Below the pieces are notes generated by a model. It was not told the DNA's origin. It ran no database searches and saw only the letters and a program-made list of their open reading frames with translations. Made by a program: the position numbers and the translations under genes. DNA of 45,395 nt from an uncultured Verrucomicrobiota bacterium (lineage in GTDB: Bacteria > Verrucomicrobiota > Verrucomicrobiia > Verrucomicrobiales > Verrucomicrobiaceae): the NCBI GenBank assembly GCA_903848465.1, contig CAINGK010000116.1:1-45395 (forward strand), given 5' to 3'. This document shows, in pieces, positions 14,201-23,024 of the stretch (positions are counted from its first letter, which is position 1; each line of letters opens with the position of its first letter).

Positions 14201-17166
14201 CGGTGGATGCCAAGGGCACGAAGGTGCTCTCGCGCATGCCGTTCTATGCTGTCGGTGGCAACGAATTCCCCTGGGCGATGGAGGATGGCAACCGCATGAA
14301 CCTGCAGCCAGAGAAAATCAAGCTCAAACCCGGCGAAGACGCCGTCATCGTGGTCAAAACACCCATCGCCGGTACCGCGCTCGTCACAGTGGAGCGCAAC
14401 AAGCTGCATCGCCAGTTTGTGGCTGAACTCACGCTGGAAAATCCGATCATCCGTGTGCCGCTGGGTGAAGACGAATTTCCCAATGTCTTTGTCTCCGTCA
14501 TCGTCATCCGTGGTTCGGCCGCTAGCACCAAGCAGCACAAGATGCCAGAGTATCGCGTCGGCTACTGTGCGCTCACGGTCGAGTCAGACGCAAAGGAACT
14601 GAAGCTCGCAGTGAAGCCGGATCATGATGAAGTGCGTCCTGCCGAAGAAGTGAAAATCACCACGACGATCACCGATGCCAAAGGTGCGGTGGTCTCTGGC
14701 GCGGATGTGACGCTCTACGCTGTTGATGAAGGCGTGCTGAGCCTCATGAAGCATGAGACGCCTGACCCTTCCTCGTATTTCCATGCTGAGCTGCCGCTTG
14801 CCATCGACAGCTTCACCTCCTTCGACAATCTGCTGTCTGAAGAGGCCGCCGCTCGTGATCGTGGCAACAAGGGGTTTGTTGTCGGTGGTGGTGACGGCGA
14901 CGAAAACGGGCCGAACGTGAACCTGCGAAAAAACTTCATTGTCACGCCACTGTGGCTCGCATCGGGCACCACCGATGCGCAGGGCAGTCTGACCGCCAGC
15001 GTCACTGCGCCAGACAATCTCACACGCTACCGCATCATGGCCGTCGCCGCACATGGCGTGGATCGTTTCGGCCATGGCGAATCAGCCTTTAAAATCAATA
15101 AGCCGCTCATGATCGAGCCGGCGGTGCCGCGTTTCGCAAGGCTGGGCGATGAGTTCCTCGTGAAGGCCGTCGTTCACAACACCACGCCCAATGCCGGTGC
15201 GGTGGAGGTCACACTCGAACTCGATGCCACGGCAAACTTCATTCAGGAGAAGCGCGCTTTCGTTCCCGCCTCTCTCAAGGCTGACACCCGTGGCAGCGCC
15301 AAACTGCAGAAGGTCATCTTACAGATCAAAGCCGGTGAAACCGCTGCGACTGCTTTTCCGGTGCAGTTTGTGCAACTTGGCACCGCCAAATGGAAATGGG
15401 CCGCACGCGGTGTGGACTGGCCTGTGGCAGCCAGCGACGGCACGGAATCGACCTTTGAGGTGAATCATCCCGTGCCCGAGCTGCGCTACGTGAGCTACAC
15501 GAAGCTCAAGGCCGATGAACCGAACGAGAACCTCATCAAGGACGTGAACCCCGCGCTGCTCGAAGGCGAAGGCTCGCTCTCACTGGGCATCAGCAACAGC
15601 CGTCTTTATGAGGCCCGCGATGCGCTCGACTACCTGCTGCATTACCCGTATGGCTGCGTGGAACAAACCACCTCTGCCACGATGCCTTGGCTCGCCCTCG
15701 GCAAATACGAGCCGCTGTTCCCGGATCAACTGGGCAGCGGCAAAGCGAAGCAGGTGGTGCAGGCCGGTGTGGACAAGCTCCTGCAAATGACCACGGATGA
15801 CGGCGGCTTGGCCTATTGGCCCGGCGGCACTGAGTCCAGCTTCTGGGGCAGCGCCTACGGTGGCCTGCTGCTGCTCCGCGCACGCGATCAAGGTGCGGAT
15901 GTGCCTGCCGATGCGATCAACAAGCTGGTCGAGTTCCTCTCGAAAAAACTGCGTGGTCTCGATGAGGAAAAAGACCTCTACAACATCACCGACTCCGCTC
16001 TGGCGCTTTATACCCTCGCGAAGGCTGGCAAACCCGAACCTGCGTATCAGAACCTGCTGTTCAGCAAACGCGAGCACCTCCCTGAGATCGCCAAACTCTA
16101 TCTCGCGCTCTCCATGTGCCTGAGCAACGCACCCGAGCAGCAGATCAAGGACACGATTGGCTGGAGACCTGTTGAGCATCCCGCTCCAGAGAAAGCCGAG
16201 AGCAAGGCAAAGGTTGCCCATGCCAAGTCGAAAACTGAAACCAAGGCCAAGGCGACACCTGCGCCAGCACCGCATCCTGTCGTCTGGAGCCACTGGGCTG
16301 GCAACGGTGCCAATAAGGCACTGCGTTTGATCTGCTACACGCATCTCGGCCTCACCGAAGACGCAGAACACCTTGCCGTTTCGATCCTGCAATCTCGCAA
16401 TGGTCGTGGCGAATGGGGCAACACCTTCACCAATGCCTGGACGCTCACCGCCCTGGCCGCCTACGAGCGCAGCTTGAAGAAAGCTGGTGAACCGCTCACC
16501 GCGACGGGTCATTGGGACACCCAGGCCGTGCCGCTGAATCTCGCCGCAGGCTTTTCCAGTACCCATGTGAACTTTGCGCTCAATCAGGCGCTCAGCGCCA
16601 AGCCGCTCAGCGTCGCACTTCCCGCAGGTCGTGAGATTTACGGTCGCATTGAAGCCCGCAGCTTTCCGCCGCAGCGCGATTTTGCAGGGGAAAACAAAGG
16701 TTATGCCATCGAGCGCAGGTACGAAGAGCTGAACATGGATGGCTCCACCTCCGGCACCGAAGACCTCCGCGTCGGCGACATGGTCGTCGTCACGCTCAAA
16801 ATCGAAATCGGCGGTGGTGATCGCTATCTCGCCATAGACGATGCGCTGCCCGCCGTCTTCGAAGCCATCAATCCCGAGTTCGGTACCCAGAACGAACGCG
16901 AGGGCGAACAACTCCCCGACGGCACCCAGGCCTGGTTCTGCGACCACCGCGAAATCCGCACCGACCGCGCTCTGTTCTTCACGGACTTTGCGCCCGCCAA
17001 AGGCAAGTTCAGCCTGCAATACCTCGCCCGCGTCATCGCCGAAGGCGACACCACCGCTCCGCCTGCAAAAATTGAAGCCATGTACCAACCCGACAAATAC
17101 GGCCTCAGCCCGACCCAACGCATTCGCACGCTGCCTTCGGGAAATGCAAAGGTGGCAGGTAAGTGA
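11233..17166 (+). CDS. Bacterial alpha-2-macroglobulin with thioester motif
   Basis: At 1977 residues this is the largest gene here. A signal peptide (about 1-27, SHA/AP) is followed by many macroglobulin beta-domains. DRPLYKPGDTAHFKA near 633 marks the start of the MG-type core. The A2M region is near 1236 (PLWLASGTTDAQGSLTAS). The thioester motif CVEQ is at Cys1475-Gln1478 inside YPYGCVEQTT, followed by an alpha/alpha toroid and a C-terminal domain. A lysine/alanine-rich insertion lies near 1655-1680. Such proteins trap attacking proteases in the periplasm. No canonical lipobox is visible, unlike E. coli YfhM, and the PBP1C gene that often accompanies these genes is absent. The start is at the leader ATG rather than further upstream. 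Confidence 0.9.
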   Translation: MKTTFSLALLPAMTLAFVSVFDCSHAAPAKSGAPTKTPPAQELHANITINPAELAPESTIEVVFPTAMVAKDQIGKSATTSPLVVIPELTGAFQWTSTRSGQFHLTQAPKFASSYEFKLRAGLIDLAGKPLAVERLDSVNSARFRIIDQHPRWFDDDAQNRTPRFLFEFNDSVTPAEVVKHIKFVSESSPQPVAAKVRHATGKDFTRMSTEPQATWAEEISKVKPAVGDDAARLSAIIIEPEAPLAIGKWRLTIAQTLSNAAGINQIATGDDIQLGEIKPFEVREVEAHTPFDSDYYIDIDFNKRLLPSSGEEMKPEEQAAFAKKLAALVHLDPIPAGETKAEVFFRTLRISGKFPLQQPQTVMVDPAMTSGDGMTLGSPVKKSVTFIPNPPYLAAPTFINAQLAKGTANYEFSAANVSQVRVRAKRLNGPELLKALDQYRAYRTAFYGNDKQKAAYKTQSIDAYPGTQVFDRSFPVTKPLDHSEILKLNWREVLGDFPAAPLFIELEGTAAAGLQQKGVVTQTLVQFTDLGIMQKSNGRESMIFVTSLETGRPVPGVRLTLVDADLKLIGYGDTDASGIATAPGATPSFVLAEKNGDCAVIECGDSSIRIPYDISQAYENVWQPQRRTFVFSDRPLYKPGDTAHFKAHTRLLIGDELSLDQAPAEGRLVVRDPRYRIVIDKPVTFTASGAWADDVVLPTGPAGWYDLSINLKAANPNSQSNAGGGMTFRIDDYKPNTFEVKLDTQAIKFQPDRIHLPLSANYYMGKALSVAKVQWSANSQRNYEAPEAYRQYHFGEADAWSHYAQDRDANGDYAGRDNDAAENEWFVNGNLFLAEDGTATLEMPQPPADRAALPQRVRVNAEVTDINEQTISSAAEFEVPGADFLLGLKGPDYFGTAGKALQLEVLAIDSKGAPATGKVHVDLKIERQEYHTLKIATAGGGSTTKDQVVLREELKQSFDLKAVTTGSAPSVTVPFTPAGGGVYFVTAEAVDAKGTKVLSRMPFYAVGGNEFPWAMEDGNRMNLQPEKIKLKPGEDAVIVVKTPIAGTALVTVERNKLHRQFVAELTLENPIIRVPLGEDEFPNVFVSVIVIRGSAASTKQHKMPEYRVGYCALTVESDAKELKLAVKPDHDEVRPAEEVKITTTITDAKGAVVSGADVTLYAVDEGVLSLMKHETPDPSSYFHAELPLAIDSFTSFDNLLSEEAAARDRGNKGFVVGGGDGDENGPNVNLRKNFIVTPLWLASGTTDAQGSLTASVTAPDNLTRYRIMAVAAHGVDRFGHGESAFKINKPLMIEPAVPRFARLGDEFLVKAVVHNTTPNAGAVEVTLELDATANFIQEKRAFVPASLKADTRGSAKLQKVILQIKAGETAATAFPVQFVQLGTAKWKWAARGVDWPVAASDGTESTFEVNHPVPELRYVSYTKLKADEPNENLIKDVNPALLEGEGSLSLGISNSRLYEARDALDYLLHYPYGCVEQTTSATMPWLALGKYEPLFPDQLGSGKAKQVVQAGVDKLLQMTTDDGGLAYWPGGTESSFWGSAYGGLLLLRARDQGADVPADAINKLVEFLSKKLRGLDEEKDLYNITDSALALYTLAKAGKPEPAYQNLLFSKREHLPEIAKLYLALSMCLSNAPEQQIKDTIGWRPVEHPAPEKAESKAKVAHAKSKTETKAKATPAPAPHPVVWSHWAGNGANKALRLICYTHLGLTEDAEHLAVSILQSRNGRGEWGNTFTNAWTLTALAAYERSLKKAGEPLTATGHWDTQAVPLNLAAGFSSTHVNFALNQALSAKPLSVALPAGREIYGRIEARSFPPQRDFAGENKGYAIERRYEELNMDGSTSGTEDLRVGDMVVVTLKIEIGGGDRYLAIDDALPAVFEAINPEFGTQNEREGEQLPDGTQAWFCDHREIRTDRALFFTDFAPAKGKFSLQYLARVIAEGDTTAPPAKIEAMYQPDKYGLSPTQRIRTLPSGNAKVAGK

Positions 17167-17204
17167 AGTGAGACAGATGCATTTGTCCGACGTAATCGTT
17201 CTCA

Positions 17205-18494
17205 ATGCCAGTATCTGCCGCTGAATCGATCTCCCAAATCCGCGCTTCCTTTCCGGGGCAGGGCTTCTTTGCGGAGAAGGAATGGGTGCTTTCTCCAGAA
17301 GCGTTCGCATTGGACGCGGCGACGGTGACCTTGATCCGCCATCTGGGACCGGCGCTGCGCTCGTTTCAGCGCGCATGCAACCGGTTGTACTTTGATGAGG
17401 ACTATCCTTGGGTGGCGAAGCTGCTGGATCAGGGCAAGCCGCAGCGGGTGACCGAGCTGGGGCGGAATCCGCGCTGGCATGAAGACCTGCCGCGTGTGCT
17501 GCGGCCGGACTTGGTGCTGACAGAGACCGGGGTGGCCATCTCGGAGCTGGATTCGTTGCCCGGCGGCATCGGTTTGACGGCGTGGCTGAATGAGACCTAT
17601 GCCGCGCTGGATCAAAACGTTATCGGCGGAGCCACAGGCATGGTGGAAGCCTTTGCCGCCGCATTTCCGAGCGAAGACATTCTCATCTCGCGTGAATCGG
17701 GCGATTACCTTCCGGAGATGAGCTGGCTGGCGGAGAAACTCGGCCGCCGTGTGCTGCGGCCATGGGAGGTCCAGCCCTATGAACTCAACGGCGCAGCGAT
17801 TTACCGTTTCTTTGAGCTATTTGATCTCGCCAACGTGGAGAACGCCGATGTCATGCTGCGCATGGCGGAGCGCGGCGAGTTAAGCTTCACTCCACCCATC
17901 AAAGCCTTCCTCGAAGAAAAGCTCTGGCTCGCCCTCTTCTGGTCGCCCGCATTGGCAGACTATTGGAAATCCGCATTAGATGCGGAGCAGCACACGCTTC
18001 TGCAGCAATGCATCCCCATGGGCTGGGTCGTCGATCCTGTGCCTCTGCCTCCCTTCGCCGTCTGGCCGAAGCTCGACATCCAGAGCTGGCACGAAATGAA
18101 ATCCTTCGGAGGCAAGCTGCGGCAGTTGGTTTTGAAGATCAGCGGTTTTTCCGAACGCGGCTGGGGCTCGCGCGGGGTGTTCATTGGCCACGATCTTTCG
18201 CAGGAGCAGTGGGGCGCGGCGATTGACGAAGCCCTGGCGAGTTTCCCGACCAATCCCTTCGTGTTGCAGGAGTTCCATCGCGCCCGGGTGGTCACGCATC
18301 CAGCTTGGGATGAGGAAAAGCAGGCCACGCGGGCGATGCAGAGCCGAGTGCGTCTATGTCCGTACTATTTTGCCACGTCAGAGGAGGACAATGACCCGGC
18401 GCTTGGCGGGGTGCTGGCCACGGTCTGCCCGGCGGATAAAAAAATCCTCCACGGCATGCGGGATGCGATGATGCTGCCTTGCGTTGCGCGGTGA
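17205..18494 (+). CDS. Unrecognised protein, possibly a circularly permuted ATP-grasp fold
   Basis: This 429-residue soluble protein has no signal peptide or membrane segment. Two stretches suggest ATP-grasp chemistry: ELDSLPGGIGLTAWLNE (about 109-125), which looks like a carboxylate-binding region, and KISGFSERGWGSRGV followed by FVLQEFHRARVV, which could be the nucleotide site. A C-terminal RVRLCPYYFAT may be the metal-binding strand. No family was identified with confidence; the resemblance to permuted ATP-grasp ligases is my inference. It starts 38 bases after the alpha-2-macroglobulin gene and precedes the esterase, so the three may be cotranscribed. I do not assign a substrate. Confidence 0.55.
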   Translation: MPVSAAESISQIRASFPGQGFFAEKEWVLSPEAFALDAATVTLIRHLGPALRSFQRACNRLYFDEDYPWVAKLLDQGKPQRVTELGRNPRWHEDLPRVLRPDLVLTETGVAISELDSLPGGIGLTAWLNETYAALDQNVIGGATGMVEAFAAAFPSEDILISRESGDYLPEMSWLAEKLGRRVLRPWEVQPYELNGAAIYRFFELFDLANVENADVMLRMAERGELSFTPPIKAFLEEKLWLALFWSPALADYWKSALDAEQHTLLQQCIPMGWVVDPVPLPPFAVWPKLDIQSWHEMKSFGGKLRQLVLKISGFSERGWGSRGVFIGHDLSQEQWGAAIDEALASFPTNPFVLQEFHRARVVTHPAWDEEKQATRAMQSRVRLCPYYFATSEEDNDPALGGVLATVCPADKKILHGMRDAMMLPCVAR

Positions 18495-18516
18495 TTTCCG
18501 CTCCATTAGCGGCACC

Positions 18517-19383
18517 ATGAAGCTCATTCCCGCCCTTCTGTTTGTCTCTTCCTCCTTGTTTGCCGCTGAACCTATAGTGGTGAAACTCTGGCCCGGCGGC
18601 GCGCCGGAAAAACCCGGAGTGAAAATCGAGGCCGAGAAGGAAATCCCCAAAAAGTCCCCGACGGATGTGGTTCGCATCACGAATGTGACAGACCCCATGA
18701 TCACGGTCTTTAAACCGGAAAAACCGAATGGCACGGCGGTGTTGGTCTGTCCTGGTGGTGGTTATGGCATCCTGGCCTATGAGCATGAAGGCTCGCAGGT
18801 GTGTGATTTCCTCGTGCAACATGGCGTTACGGGCATCCTGCTCAAATACCGTGTGCCGAAGCGTGACCCAAAAGATCCAGGCCGCGAGGCGTTGCAGGAC
18901 GCGCAGCGCGCGATGGGGGTGATCCGACATCACGCCGCAGAGTGGGACCTCAAGCCAGATCGCATCGGCATCCTCGGCTTCTCTGCCGGCGGTCATCTCA
19001 CCGTGATGACGGCGCTGCATGCAAACGAGCGCACCTACACCACCGATCCAGCATTGGATGTGGAGGATGCGACCCCCAACTTCGCCATTCCGGTTTATCC
19101 GGCCTACCTCGTCAGCAAAGAAGACATCACGCATCTGCTGCCTGGTTATGAAGTCACGGCCAAATCACCTCCTATGTGCTTGGTGCATGCAAATGATGAC
19201 GGTTGGCCGGCCAGTGCGAGCGCACTGCTCTACCTGGAGTACAAAAAGCTCAACATCCCCTGCGAACTGCACATTTATGCCAAAGGCGGTCACGGATTCG
19301 GCATGCGCAAAAGCGGCGGGCCGGTGAACGACTGGCCGAACCGCGTGGCAGAGTGGATGAAGTCGATGGGATACATCCCTTGA
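18517..19383 (+). CDS. Exported alpha/beta-hydrolase esterase
   Basis: This 288-residue protein has a short signal peptide (MKLIPALLFVSSSLFA). The oxyanion region is CPGGGYGIL (about 78-86), the nucleophile Ser156 sits in GFSAGGH, the acid is probably Asp227 or Asp228 in HANDDGWP, and His259 lies in GGHGFGM. This is the organisation of the acetyl-xylan and feruloyl-type esterases common in verrucomicrobia, so a carbohydrate esterase is likely, but the substrate is not determined by sequence. I start at ATG 18517, where the leader begins; the frame is also open for 11 codons upstream. It begins 22 bases after the preceding gene. Confidence 0.82.
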   Translation: MKLIPALLFVSSSLFAAEPIVVKLWPGGAPEKPGVKIEAEKEIPKKSPTDVVRITNVTDPMITVFKPEKPNGTAVLVCPGGGYGILAYEHEGSQVCDFLVQHGVTGILLKYRVPKRDPKDPGREALQDAQRAMGVIRHHAAEWDLKPDRIGILGFSAGGHLTVMTALHANERTYTTDPALDVEDATPNFAIPVYPAYLVSKEDITHLLPGYEVTAKSPPMCLVHANDDGWPASASALLYLEYKKLNIPCELHIYAKGGHGFGMRKSGGPVNDWPNRVAEWMKSMGYIP

Positions 19384-19441
19384 TCGCCCATCTCTGCGGT
19401 GGCTTGTGCGCCCCGCAGGGTTATGGTGCAGATGCTCCTAC

Positions 19442-22400
19442 ATGAAGTCACGCATGGCCCCAATTTCTGTGCTACCTGCTGCAGCGACTGCGCTGTTGAC
19501 ATCAGATTCCCATCGCATGGTGGTGGAGGATCTGACGGAGACGATCTGCCGCTTTCTTCCAGACGGCACCTTCACCTATGTGAACGAGGTGTACTGCCGC
19601 TTTTTTGGCAAGACGCGTGAAGAGTTGATCGGTCACTCATGGCGGCCTTTTGCAGTAGCGGAGGACCTATCATTGATCGAGGCCGGGCTGCGGGCGCTCA
19701 CTCCGAAGAATCCGGTGGTGGTGATCGAGAACCGGGTTCATGACCGCAAAGGGCAAGTGCGATGGATGCAGTTCGTCAATCGCGGCTTTTTTGATGCTCA
19801 TGGCGAACTCCTAGAGATGCAAGCCGTCGGCAGAGATATCACGGATCGCGTGCTGGCGGAGCAGCGGCTGCTTGAGGGCGAGCAGCGCTGGAAGTTTGCT
19901 CTGGAAAGCTCGGGCTTTGGAGTGTGGGACTGGGATCTCACGCGTAATACCATTTTCCGTTCCAGCCAGTTTAAGATGATGCTTGGTTATGGAGCCGGTG
20001 AGCCGATCGATGGTGCCGCGCTCGGCTGGCAGGCGATGGTACACCCCGAAGATTTGCCAGGAACCGAACTCGCGGTGAATGAGCATGGGGTGCAGCACGA
20101 TGACGGCTTTGCCCGCGAGTTTCGCATGCGGTGCAGGGATGGCTCATGGAAATGGGTGATGGCGCGTGGCAAGGTCATCCGCTGGGATGATCAGCGACGC
20201 GCCCTGCGCATGACGGGCACTCTGGAAGACATCTCTAGGCGCAAAACGGCAGAGGAACGTGAGGCGCATAACCTACAGTTGATCGTGGAGGGTGCCCCGT
20301 GCGCCGCCGTGCTGGAGGCCATTGTGCGTAGCGTGGAGTCGGGGTATTCGGGCATGCGCTGCAGTGTGATGCTGGCCGATGCCAGTGGCACCCGGTTGCA
20401 TCTGGCGGCAGCACCCAGTCTGCCCGAGTATGTGCGAAAAGCGCTCGATGGAATGCCCATCGCACCTGACATTGGTATCTGTGGTGTGGCGACTCATGGT
20501 GGCAAGCGGGTGATTTGTGTAGATGTGCTGGCCGATCCACGGCTGGAGTCCTTTCACAAACTGGCGGAAAAGGCCAAACTGCTGGCCTGCTGGTCAGAGC
20601 CAGTGGTGAGTGGCTCGGGACAGGTATTGGGGGCCTTCGCCTGCTATCGCCGGGAGGTTCATACTCCAGACCAAATGGAGTTGCAGGCGATCAGCGCCGC
20701 TGCACGACTTGCCGCACTGGCCATTGAGCGCGAGGAACGCAGACTAGCGCTACAGGTCAGTGAGGAGCGTTATGAGCGCGCTATGCGTGCCACCACGGAC
20801 GGTTTGTGGGTATGGAATCTGGTGACAGGCGAAACTTATCTATCGCCGCGTTGGAAGATGATGCTGGGCTTTGCCGAGACCGATCAGTTGGGCAAAGACC
20901 AGGAATCGTTTATGTCCCGGCTGCACCCTGATGACTGGCCGAGAGTGCAAGCCGCGCGCAAGGCGCATTTCGAGCAGCGCGTCCCCTACCAGGTGGAACT
21001 GCGTTTATGTACCAAAAACGGCGACTATCGCTGGTTCCTCACCCGTGGCGAAGCTGACTGGAATGAGCAGGGAGAAGCGGTGTGCATGACCGGCACCATC
21101 GCGGACATCACCGACCGCAAGCAAGCGGAGGAGGCACTGCAGGAGAGCGAGCAGCGGTTTCGCGCGGTATTTGAGCAGGCCGCCGTTGGCGTGGCGGAGA
21201 TGGAAACGGCGACGGGACGGTTTCTCAATGTGAACCAGCGTATTTGCGATATCAATCATCGTACTCGCGAGGAACTGCTGGGGATGACCTTCAAGGATAT
21301 GACCTGTCCCGAAGACCTGCCGCGATCCCTGGAACGTCTGGAAGAATTGAAGGCCGGCAAGATCCGCAGCTACAATCTGGAGAAACGCAATCTGCGGCCC
21401 GACGGCAGCTACAACTGGGTGAACCTGACAGTGTCTCCCATGTGGCTACCTGGCGAGCCGCCGGTGCGGCATGTCGCCGTGCTCGAAGACATCAATGAGC
21501 GCAAACGGGTGGAGCAGGAACTCCAGGAAAGTGAGCAACGGTTCCGCGCCGTCTTCGAGCAGGCGGCGGTGGGCGTGGCGGTGATCGACACTGCCTCCGG
21601 CCGCTATCTGAGTGTGAACCAGCGCATGTGCGAGATCAACCGGCGCAGCCGTGAGGAACTGCTGCAACTGACCTTCATGGACGTCACCTATCGTGACGAT
21701 TTGCAGGGTGATTTACAGCAGATGGAGGAGTTGAAGGCGGGTAGAATCGCCAGTTTTAACCTGGAGAAACGCAACGTGGCTCCCAACGGGGAACTGACCT
21801 GGATCAACCAGACCGTGTCGCCGATGTGGCGGCCTGGTGAACCGCCGCTGCGTCACATTGCAGTGGTGAAAGACATCACGGAGCGCAAGGAGGCGGAACT
21901 GAACTATCGCCTTGAACTAGCCTACAATCAGGCGCTGGTGAGCCACACCACCGCGTTCATCGTTGGGATGGATTTAGCAGGACGCTTCCTGCATGCCAAT
22001 CAAGCCTTCATCGAGGCCATGGGGTACACTAAGAAGCAGGTGATCGGCAAGACGCCCTGGAAAATCGGTCTCATGGATGCCGCAGAAACGGTGCGCTCGA
22101 AGGAGCGCTTCGCACGCCTGTTGCGTGGGGAGAAAAACCCGCCTGCGGATTCACGCCTGCGGACAAAAAGCGGGGAGTGGCGGAGTGTCGAACTGCGCAG
22201 CACCGTCACTCGCAAACCCGATGGCAGTCTGGATCGCGTCGTGGTCACTGGCACAGACATGACGGAGCGCAATCGTCTGCAGCAGGAGGTGCTGCGCGTC
22301 GTGGAGCAGGAGCAGGCACGCGTGGGCCATGACCTGCACGATGGCGTGGGCCAGACCATGACCGGCATTGTCTCACTGCTGGAGGCCTTGGAGGGGGATC

Positions 22401-22915
22401 TGCAAGGCGATACCAAGCAACAGGCGCAGCGCATCCATGAACTGCTACGCCAGTCTGTGTCCGAAGTGCGCCGCATGTCCCATGGACTTTCGCCTACCAG
22501 CGTGAAGTATCGGGGTCTCGTCGGTGCGCTGCAACTGCTGGCTGAAACTGTGCGCACCAACTTTCGCACGCCCTGCCTGTGCGAGGTGGACGCCAGCATT
22601 GTAATTCAAAGCAACGATATCGAGGCGCATCTTTTCCGCATCGCCCAGGAAGCGGTCAACAATGCCCTGCGGCATGGCAAACCATCCAAAGTAAAACTGT
22701 CTCTACAGCAGGTGAACCAGACTGAGTGTGAGCTCCGGATCGAAGACGATGGCACCGGTATGAAAAAATCCAAAGGCGGGCAGCCAAGCGGCATCGGAGT
22801 GCGGGTGATGGATTACCGCGCCAATCTCATCGGCGCACGGCTCACGATCAAAGCCAAACCTCGGCGTGGGGTTATTGTGACCTGTCTCTTTCCATGTGAT
22901 CAAAGCGGGAAATGA
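19442..22915 (+). CDS. Multi-PAS/GAF sensor histidine kinase
   Basis: This 1157-residue cytoplasmic protein (no membrane helices) contains, in order, PAS (about 25-135), PAS (145-270), GAF (280-435), PAS (440-560), two very similar PAS units (566-688 and 694-818), PAS (830-945), HisKA_3 (about 950-1015) and HATPase (about 1055-1155). The phospho-acceptor is His963 in GHDLHDGVGQ; the ATP-binding part has EAVNNALRHG, EDDGTGM and GIGVRVMDYRAN. HisKA_3 kinases usually pair with NarL-type regulators, and none is adjacent, so it is an orphan here. A GTG at 19406 would add 12 residues; I chose the ATG. The two matching PAS units look like a recent tandem duplication. Confidence 0.88.
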   Translation: MKSRMAPISVLPAAATALLTSDSHRMVVEDLTETICRFLPDGTFTYVNEVYCRFFGKTREELIGHSWRPFAVAEDLSLIEAGLRALTPKNPVVVIENRVHDRKGQVRWMQFVNRGFFDAHGELLEMQAVGRDITDRVLAEQRLLEGEQRWKFALESSGFGVWDWDLTRNTIFRSSQFKMMLGYGAGEPIDGAALGWQAMVHPEDLPGTELAVNEHGVQHDDGFAREFRMRCRDGSWKWVMARGKVIRWDDQRRALRMTGTLEDISRRKTAEEREAHNLQLIVEGAPCAAVLEAIVRSVESGYSGMRCSVMLADASGTRLHLAAAPSLPEYVRKALDGMPIAPDIGICGVATHGGKRVICVDVLADPRLESFHKLAEKAKLLACWSEPVVSGSGQVLGAFACYRREVHTPDQMELQAISAAARLAALAIEREERRLALQVSEERYERAMRATTDGLWVWNLVTGETYLSPRWKMMLGFAETDQLGKDQESFMSRLHPDDWPRVQAARKAHFEQRVPYQVELRLCTKNGDYRWFLTRGEADWNEQGEAVCMTGTIADITDRKQAEEALQESEQRFRAVFEQAAVGVAEMETATGRFLNVNQRICDINHRTREELLGMTFKDMTCPEDLPRSLERLEELKAGKIRSYNLEKRNLRPDGSYNWVNLTVSPMWLPGEPPVRHVAVLEDINERKRVEQELQESEQRFRAVFEQAAVGVAVIDTASGRYLSVNQRMCEINRRSREELLQLTFMDVTYRDDLQGDLQQMEELKAGRIASFNLEKRNVAPNGELTWINQTVSPMWRPGEPPLRHIAVVKDITERKEAELNYRLELAYNQALVSHTTAFIVGMDLAGRFLHANQAFIEAMGYTKKQVIGKTPWKIGLMDAAETVRSKERFARLLRGEKNPPADSRLRTKSGEWRSVELRSTVTRKPDGSLDRVVVTGTDMTERNRLQQEVLRVVEQEQARVGHDLHDGVGQTMTGIVSLLEALEGDLQGDTKQQAQRIHELLRQSVSEVRRMSHGLSPTSVKYRGLVGALQLLAETVRTNFRTPCLCEVDASIVIQSNDIEAHLFRIAQEAVNNALRHGKPSKVKLSLQQVNQTECELRIEDDGTGMKKSKGGQPSGIGVRVMDYRANLIGARLTIKAKPRRGVIVTCLFPCDQSGK

Positions 22916-22962
22916 CGGGCGCAGTTTGATTCACCTCACTGTCGAACAGGGGCTAGAATGCA

Positions 22963-22998
22963 AAACAGGCACGCAGCGGTTACGCTACATGCCTGTTT
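22963..22998. terminator. Possible bidirectional terminator between convergent genes
   Basis: AAACAGGCA (22963-22971) and TGCCTGTTT (22990-22998) form a 9-base stem whose loop contains a smaller AGCG/CGCT pairing. It lies between the kinase stop (22915) and the alpha/beta hydrolase stop (23025), which point at each other. T-tracts on both sides are weak. Confidence 0.5.
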
Positions 22999-23024
22999 CG
23001 AGTGTTGTAGAGATCTAGACTGGA

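Noticed and set aside
15580..17376. 598-codon minus-strand open frame opposite the alpha-2-macroglobulin gene
   Set aside because: Shadow of the macroglobulin coding strand; composition is that of an antisense frame and it has no recognisable motif.
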